A DNA stretch of 64,000 nt from Crotalaria pallida (taxonomy: Eukaryota; Streptophyta; Magnoliopsida; Fabales; Fabaceae), in contig CM075655.1 in assembly GCA_037953625.1 (NCBI GenBank), positions 80,627,501 to 80,691,500 of the forward strand, read 5' to 3'. Positions 57,937 through 64,000 of the stretch are shown in pieces. The notes below the pieces were generated by a model. It ran no database searches. It saw only the letters and a list, made by a program, of their open reading frames with translations, and was not told where the DNA came from. The position numbers and the translations under genes are program-made. Numbering within the stretch: the first letter of the stretch is position 1; every line of letters begins with the position of its first letter.

Positions 57937-58456
57937 TGTCGTGTCTAGGACACGGTGTATCAGATATACCCCTAGCTCAAAGGTATAGAGAGACCCAAGA
58001 ACTAGTGGATGGACAGATGTTAGTATATGATTGCTTAGGTATGCTAGAGGTCCAGTTGGGACAACTAGGGTTTCCCTAATCACAGTGTGTGCAAATGTGC
58101 AATTAGGGAGAGAGAGAACGTACCAGAGCCCCTTGCTGGAGACAGCTATTTATAGGGGTGGCATTGTACCTTGTGGGCCTGTACTGAGGTCCAGCAAGGC
58201 TGCTAACGTGTCCCATTTAGGATAAGGGATAAGTCATTCATCCTTATCCTGTAGTGGAGAATCTTATCCCTGTTGGCAAGTTAGGCTCACGCGCCCCTAG
58301 CTCGGACTCCTTGGGGGTAAGCCCCATGTGGTCGGTCCTGAGGCGCCAGGATGGGTCCTAGGACAAGCGCTCGGCCTGGGTAGGCGTGACCTATCAGATA
58401 GGATAATCTGGTCGGCCGAGTATGCTAAGGGGTAGACCGAGGGTCGGTCTACCACA
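57937..58456 (-). repeat. 5' LTR of element 2
   Basis: 520 bp. A minus-strand TATA box CCTATAAATAGC lies at 58156-58145. It differs from the other LTR at 7 positions, with two compensating 1-base indels in G runs. Confidence 0.95.
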
Positions 58457-58576
58457 CACGCTACGGAACCGGATGATGCTGATGCACCGAGTACGTGGAT
58501 CAAGCTGACGATATGACGATGACGACGATGCTTTGACGTGGACGCAATGATTGCAGAATTCTACAGAGATAGTTTC

Positions 58577-59006
58577 CATATGGTCGTAGCCATATGTTGA
58601 GAATGATTTAAGATAGGTCGGAGCCTATCTATCAAAGATTGATGGATATCCCGCATATAGTCGTAGCTATAAGCCAGAGGTGATTCTGAGTGGGTCGGAG
58701 CCCGTCAGAATGATGATTGATATTTCGCATATAGTCGGAGCTATATGACGAGAATGATTCTGAATGGGTCGGAGCCCGTCAGAAAGATTGTTGATATCCC
58801 GCATATAGTCGGAGCTATATGCCGAGAATGATTCTGAATGGGTCGGAGCCCGTCAGAAAGATTGTGGATATCCTGCATATGGTCGGAGCCGTATGCCGAG
58901 AATGATTTAGGATGGGTCGGAGCCCGTCAGACATAGTGGTCGAGTCCCACAGAAGCATTCCGCATATGGTCGGAGCCGTATGGCGGAGATGACTTAGGAT
59001 GGGTCG
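58577..59006 (+). repeat. 74-bp minisatellite of paired hairpins in element 5
   Basis: Six units start with CATAT(A/G)GTCG at 58577, 58654, 58728, 58802, 58876 and 58963. Each carries two small inverted repeats around the same loop TCGGAG (TCGTAG in the first hairpin of units 1 and 2): CATATAG-loop-CTATATG and GATGGG-loop-CCCGTC. Stem bases change between units while pairing is kept or becomes G-U. The array lies about 840 bases before the predicted acceptor of element 5. Confidence 0.85.
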
Positions 59007-60685
59007 ACGTTAGAATAACTGAGTATAACCTTACGACTTTAAAACCCTAACCCGAAGTAGTGGAGAGGAAGATACACCTGAATTACCCTTGTAGTGTTCA
59101 GTTGGATGATTGAGATAGGGGACGGCGATGACGGTGATTCGTCAAAGCCTTGGGAAGTCTGTCTAGGTGGGAAAAACCATAGGGGCCCTGGCTGAACCGG
59201 TCGGAGCTGGTCATTCAGTGGTGTGGACGAAGTACCACATGATCACTAGACAGAGGACTGACACCCCCTTGACCAAATCTTGTTCAGTGAGAGGGATGCT
59301 CGAACACGGCCGGATGTGCTTATTTCCCGGGCATTTTATGTATTCATTTGTTTTGCCATCCAGTAAAAGCCGGTGTGGTTAGAGATCCTGTACTCCTGAT
59401 TGCTTCCTAACTAGGTGGTTGGATTCCGAGGAGATGTAGACCCAAAACCATAAAGCCTGAACTTCCGACATTATGGACTCAAAAAATATGGATAAAGAGA
59501 CTTTGATGAGACTATCTGATTAAGAGGTTCCCTTAAGTGAAAGACTCGCAAGAGGTAATCGAGAATAGCGCGTCGCGAAGAGATTAATGATAAGGATAGA
59601 CAAAAGTAAGCTTACATTAATAAATAATTAATGATAATCATGATTATGAAGGTGAAAGATGCAAATATGTCATACTGTTGTGTTGTATTTATATTGCATT
59701 GTTATGATGTGAATATGTTATGTTGTATGCTTGTATTGTCTTGATATTTTGCCTATCGTAAACTCATACCGTCGACGATACATCGTTCGGAATGCTTACT
59801 CTCTCTGTCTTTTCCCTCTCCCTGTGGACTTCTGTGATGATGTCCACAGGTGAAAGAGAAAGTAAATTAGCTTGGGAGTTGACGCTTCAAGTGATGGCCT
59901 ACGAAGACAAGACCGAGGTGGAGTCTCGAAGGAGAAGAAGGTCAAGCTCGGCTCGAGGACTCGATGGTTGATGATTCGACCTTTCTGAGGAGCATTGCGT
60001 TGGACGGAGGTCTACTGTCATAGTATCTGTGTTCAAGTATTGTACTCCTTTACCAGGTACTTAGACATCATTAGCTGCATCCACATGTGCACCCGAAAGA
60101 TGTTTTATAAAGCTGGATAATCAACATTAAGTTTTCTGATTAAACATAAAAGAGATGGGCTTTTAAATGTGATTTGTGAAAGCAAGTTTCAAAGTGAGAT
60201 GTTTCGTAACATCTCGGTTTGGAACTTGAAGTATAACGTGTGATATGAGAATCAAATTATGTTGCAAATTATTTTGATAAAAGATTTTGGATCTTGGAGA
60301 TTCTCATGTCCATGTTATGTGAAAAGAAAAAAAAATTGGCCCAAATTTTCACTACATTGAATTAAAGAAATTATATTTTCAAGTTGTCAAATCGGGGTGT
60401 TACAGTAATAAATAAGATGATAGAAGAGAATGTATAGATTAGTGTTATGTAAATAATTGTGTGTGTGTGTGCATCGAATGTATGAATAGTTTGTTAATCA
60501 TTAAGGGAATGTATGAACATAATAATAGGTTATCAATGAAAGGAAAGATAGAAGTGAACTAAGAAATTAAAAGTGAGAAAAAGAATAAGTAAGTAAAGAA
60601 AACAAAATAAGAACTAAATGAGAAAAGAAAGAAAAAATTTAAATGAGAAGAGAAAGAAAAGACTAAATGAGAAAAAGGAAGAAAA

Positions 60686-61240
60686 CCCAACTCGGACGGC
60701 CCATGTGCTCCGAAGATAAAGAAATACAACCCTGACGGCCCATGTGCTCGGGGGATAAAGTAATAAGAGAAAAAGAACAAAGAAACAGAAATAAGATTTG
60801 AAGATAAAAGAAAGAGTAATATCGGCAGACGGTCCATGTGACTCTGTCGAAGCACAACCTGGACGGCCCATGTGCTCTAGGGATTACTAGCGCAACTCAG
60901 ACGACCCATGTGCTATGAGGATAATTAAAATGAATATCGGCGGGCGGTCCGTGTGACTTTGTCGAAGCGCAACCCGAACGGCCCATGTGCTCTGGGAATT
61001 AACAGCGCAACTGGGACGACCCATGTGCTCCGAGAATAATTCAACCACCCTAGATGGCCCATGCGCTCCAGGGATAATAAAACACAACTCAGACGACCCA
61101 TGTGCTCCGGGAATAATTAATCTCAACCTGGACGGCCCATGTGCTCCAGGAATGGGAAAGGAAAGAAAGAAAAGAAATGTAAGATTAAAAGGAAAAAGAA
61201 AACATAACCTGGACGACCCATGTGCTCCGGGGATAAGAAA
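60686..61240 (+). repeat. hairpin minisatellite with core GRCCCATGTGCTC in element 6
   Basis: About ten or more units of 45-70 bp share CGRCCCATGTGC flanked by short inverted arms: CTCGGA...TCCGAA, CCTGGA...TCCAGG, CCCTGA...TCGGGG. A second unit type reads CGGCAGACGGTCCATGTGAC followed by TCTGTCG. It lies about 290 bases before the predicted acceptor of element 6. Confidence 0.85.
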
Positions 61241-61949
61241 GCAAACGTAAGATTGAGGTAAAATGAAAAAAGAATTAAGAATGATAAGGAAAGTAAGAAC
61301 AAGAGAAAAAGTAAAGAGAATTAAGTGCTGGAATCTAAATAAGATAAATTAAGTATAAGAAAAGAAAAGTAAAGTAAATGAGCTAAGTGAAATGCAACGA
61401 GAATGATGGTATGAAAATGATTGTGTTTGTTATGTGCTAATAATAAGGTTAGACTTAGTTTATTACTATGACTTTTTAGAAGTTATTTCCTAAGTTCTGT
61501 GTAATGTTACCCTTCTTGGTATTTTATTACAGGTACAAAAGGAGCTTACACGAGTCATGGCCGAGCAGGAGCACACTCCACTCCGTGGAGTGGGGGTATT
61601 CGGGGTTTGACCACTTGTTGGTCCGGGGTTTTATTTTGAGAACAGTATGTGTTTATATTTAATTTATCGGTTGGGAGCTAATGAACTCCAAGGGCTTATT
61701 TTTATTTTGGAAATGATGAAATAAATGAACTATAGTATGTTTTGCCCCGTCGACATTCTGTTGATATTAAAAATGTATTATCACAGGTTTTTCAGGAAAA
61801 CTAATATTTTTGGGAATGTCCCTAAAACAAAGGAAACTCCGTTCGTTTTTCCGAAGATTTTTATAATAAGGATATGTTTAAAAAGAAATTTTCAGGTCCA
61901 CAATTTTATAAATGGCTAAATTAAGGGTAATAATAACGATGGTGTTACA

Positions 61950-62939
61950 CTAGTTATGTTTAACAAACAATGAGCAATGTGGGACTAAGGTTAGTTTTCT
62001 TGGGAATGCCATTACTCCCAACAATCCCCCACTAATGACAATAACAAGAGCAGGGTAAGGAAAAACAACCTTAGGTTTTTTTTATGCATAAGTGTTAATA
62101 TCCATAGGAAGCACGCCTAATTGTGGAAGAGAAGATGCATCTTGTTGATATGGGTAGTACCAATCAATTCATTTATACCTTCCTTTACTATGTAGTCACA
62201 TTCCTACACAGTCTCAGGATCACCCTATCATTTTGGTATGTTGGTTCATTCATGTACCCCTCCCTTAGAAGCCTACCAGGAGTCACTCCTTGTTCGTGTC
62301 TCTTGCACTCGCGATCACTCCCCGTCCTTGTCAGCCCGGGTCTTACATATATCAACATTGAACAATAGATAACAATAACAACAACTGTAAAACAGTCCGA
62401 ATCCATATATTGCAATATTAAAAAGATACCCAAAATAAATACTTTTGCCTAAGCATTCACATTTCTTGGCCTTCCAAATTATCTCCAACCCCACTATAAT
62501 TTGAATTGGAAACTCCATTCCTTTTAGATTATTCTGTTTAAATTTGTTTGGCTAAATAACTCTAATTACATTTTTCCTCGAAACAACTTTTAATCAAAGC
62601 TTTTTTTTTCTTCTGAAAAATGACATCATTTTTAACCCTTAATCGTGTCATATATGTTCACCATTAATATCCCTAAACAGTTATGAGGGTCAAAAACAAA
62701 AATGCATAATATTTTACAAATCTAAAAACTTAACATCAATTTTCGTAATTCTAGAAATTAGAATAAATATATAAATATATGAACTTAAATAAGAGTTACT
62801 TTAGTGCATGCTTGGTTGTACGTTGGATTCTCCTGTAATTAATTATTAGAAGCAGAAACTACTCTCAGTTACTTCACGTCCAACGTGATTTTGAGCCCTA
62901 ACATAATTTTTCATCATCAAACCAAACATACACTTACAC
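61950..62939. other. intergenic DNA, no supported gene
   Basis: 62090-62350 is less AT-rich (GTACCCCTCCCTTAGAAGCC, CAGCCCGGGTCTTA) and may be a worn repeat, but no ends or frame were found. The rest is AT-rich. Confidence 0.45.
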
Positions 62940-63568
62940 TTTGTTTGGTTGGGATGATTTTGGGGAGAGAGAAAATAGGGAGAAAACTTTGTTTTCTCTT
63001 CGTTTGGTTGAAGAGAGAAAATGAGGGAGGAAAGAAAATTTGGTGGGTCCCATGAGAAAAAGTTTTCTCTCCTCAAGAGAAGAGAGAATGGAGAGAAAAC
63101 TGAGATTGACACATAAAATTACTCATCTGTCTTTCACTTATTCACTTTATTTGACCTTTTTAATTTTTTTATTAAAAAAAATAAAGCATTTTTATTTCAA
63201 TAAAAAAATTGTTTTTAAAATATTTTGGACTCGAAATTTTGTATTAAACAAAAAATAATTGAAGTGAATTTTTTTTTTTGTTATTTTAAATATACATACA
63301 TGTGAAAAAGGAAAAATATATTTATTTATATTTTGTAAAATAAGGGTATAGTTGTTTTTTGACAAATTTATTATTTTCTCTCTTTCCACTTTTATCTCCA
63401 ACCAAACGAAAGGAAGAAAACTTAACTTTTCTCTCTTCCTTATTTCTTCACATTTTCTCTCATGTCAAACAACCACAAATTCTACTCATTTTCTTCCTAT
63501 AATCTCTTTTCCCTACTTTTTTTTTTCCTATTTCTCTCTTCTCATTTTCTTTCGTGCAACCAAACAAA
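62940..63568. mobile_element. MITE with TTTGTTTGGTTG inverted ends
   Basis: The 12-bp inverted ends TTTGTTTGGTTG / CAACCAAACAAA bound 629 bp. The subterminal parts are rich in GAGAGAAAA on the left and TTTTCTCTC on the right, also inverted. The flanks ACTTACAC and ACTTTAAT match at 5 of 8, so an 8-bp (hAT-type) duplication is possible but not shown. Confidence 0.5.
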
Positions 63569-63884
63569 ACTTTAATCATTTTGAATTTGAACCATTTTTG
63601 ACCAAATGACCCAAATGCGAGATGGTAAGAAATTATCGTATCATGATCTTTACGAGACAGAATAATACAGTGATAAAGCTGAGTCCACCACATACCTCTC
63701 ACTATATATTTAGTCTCTGGAAATGCAATCATTAGTAGAAAAATCTTTACTTAAAACTTTATTCTGTGTGCCCCGCTACAAAACAATTCCCTTCTTTCAA
63801 ATATATAATTTTTTTTTTAAATTTTAGTACATCTTAAGAAATTAAAGTTGGTTAATTTAATTATTGAGATTAAAAAATATAAAT

Positions 63885-64000
63885 ATGGCTTATTTATATC
63901 TTTAATCCCTGAAAGTTCAGCGTATTTTGGTTTTAGTCCCTAAAAATTATTTTGACCGAGATTAGTCCTTAAATTTTTAAACATTTTGGGTTTGGTCCAT
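63885..64000 (+). mobile_element. left part of a MITE cut by the window end
   Basis: TTTAATCCCTGAAAGTTCAG, TTTTGGTTTTAGTCCCTAAA and GGGTTTGGTCC are the 'GGTCCCT' subterminal words also seen at 35889-36268. The other end lies outside the window. Confidence 0.35.

Larger units (their letters stand above)
50315..58456 (-). mobile_element. Element 2: Tat-lineage Ty3/gypsy retrotransposon, internally deleted
   Basis: An 8,142-bp element on the minus strand, inserted into element 5. Both LTRs are 520 bp, flanked exactly by CACGC (50310-50314 and 58457-58461). The LTRs differ at 7 substitutions and two 1-base indels (about 1.35%), so it is younger than element 1; at 1.3e-8 per site per year this is about 0.5 My. 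It shares PBS, polypurine tract, gene order and antisense gene with element 1. A deletion of about 2.2 kb fuses gag to the middle of RT, removing the rest of gag, the protease and the front of RT. It depends on other elements for movement, if it moves at all. Confidence 0.95.
45512..60404 (+). mobile_element. Element 5: 6.7-kb LTR-like unit hosting element 2
   Basis: Ends TGTGACATTCC and GGGGTGTTACA with exact GTAAT on both sides (45507-45511 and 60405-60409). Without element 2 and its duplication it is 6,746 bp. No second LTR copy or gag-pol is visible, so it is a very long solo LTR or non-autonomous unit. Plus-strand order: a U3 with many CTAATC/CCTTAATC words; a GA-rich leader (about 46470-46740); donor TTGTTGATGTAAGC (GT at 46740-46741); about 3.5 kb of T-rich intron-like DNA with tandem and degenerate repeats (GCTGTCC words at 49127-49660); after the element 2 insertion, a hairpin minisatellite (58577-59006); then a pyrimidine tract and acceptor TGTCCACAG at 59849. 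An ATG after the acceptor opens a short basic frame (MAYEDKTEVESRRRRRSSS). Confidence 0.8.
38360..61949 (+). mobile_element. Element 6: outermost, oldest LTR-like unit (3.1 kb without insertions)
   Basis: Begins TGTAACATCCCGAATT and ends GATGGTGTTACA. The flanks CCAGG (38355-38359) and CTAGT (61950-61954) match at only 3 of 5, so the boundary is less sure than for its neighbours. Pieces: 38360-39581, 45160-45511 and 60410-61949, together 3,114 bp, close to element 4. The plus-strand layout is a U3, a pyrimidine-rich leader (about 38880-39060), donor GATCTAGGTGAGT (GT at 39080) and acceptor TTTTATTACAG at 61532, just after a hairpin minisatellite. After the acceptor an ATG opens only 17 codons. 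It was hit by elements 3 and 5, so it predates both. Confidence 0.65.

Noticed and set aside
60559..61250. Overlapping frames with repeated 'AHGPSEL' or 'STWAVRV' peptides
   Set aside because: They are reading frames of the 60686-61240 minisatellite; the repeat unit is not a multiple of three throughout and three frames are open at once.

Overview
This window looks like nuclear DNA from a flowering plant, made almost entirely of transposable elements. The evidence is a very AT-rich background, plant-type Ty3/gypsy retrotransposons with two RNase H domains, a LINE, several MITE families, and long non-coding LTRs. A 'TAATCGATTA' motif repeated near 16.9-17.0 kb is common in legume repeats, so a legume is my guess, but the window does not prove it. 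No tRNA, rRNA, CRISPR array, organelle insert or complete host gene was seen. The only candidate host gene is the 5' part of an unidentified spliced gene on the minus strand at 1-806.

Layout. From 2.5 to 13.4 kb lies a complete but disabled Tat-lineage Ty3/gypsy element (element 1). It has LTRs, primer-binding site, gag-pol, an antisense spliced accessory gene, a polypurine tract and a GGTAT target duplication. From 14.85 to 18.47 kb is a 0.34-kb hAT-like MITE split by a 3.3-kb solo LTR (TSD GATTT). From 19.5 to 22.3 kb is a Mutator-like non-autonomous element with a 9-bp TSD and many internal small palindromes. From 22.6 to 26.1 kb are Stowaway-, Tourist- and PIF/Harbinger-like MITEs. A 1.4-kb solo LTR (TSD TGTGT) at 29.0-30.4 kb carries a 48-bp Stowaway. 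A 5'-truncated LINE lies at 33.5-35.6 kb with a 15-bp TSD. Foldback and Mutator-like elements occupy 35.9-38.3 kb.

From 38.36 to 61.95 kb is a nest three levels deep. The oldest unit is a 3.1-kb LTR. It was hit by a 5.6-kb LTR-like unit (TSD ACGGA) and by a 6.7-kb LTR-like unit (TSD GTAAT). The 6.7-kb unit was then hit by a second Tat element (element 2, minus strand, TSD CACGC). The last 2 kb hold another MITE and part of a further one.

How the parts relate. Elements 1 and 2 share the same PBS, polypurine tract, gene order and antisense accessory gene, so they belong to one lineage. Their LTR divergence (about 2.8% and 1.35%) makes element 2 the younger. Both are dead: there are several in-frame stops, mostly explicable as C-to-T changes, plus frameshifts and, in element 2, a gag-RT deletion. 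Neither has an intact aspartic protease plus RT plus integrase reading frame.

The most interesting pattern is in the four long LTR-like units. Although not obviously similar in sequence, each appears to have a promoter or 5' exon, a splice donor, a long T-rich intron, a cluster of small RNA hairpins just before a splice acceptor, and in two cases a short reading frame right after the acceptor. In two units the hairpins form a minisatellite whose stems vary between units in a compensating way.
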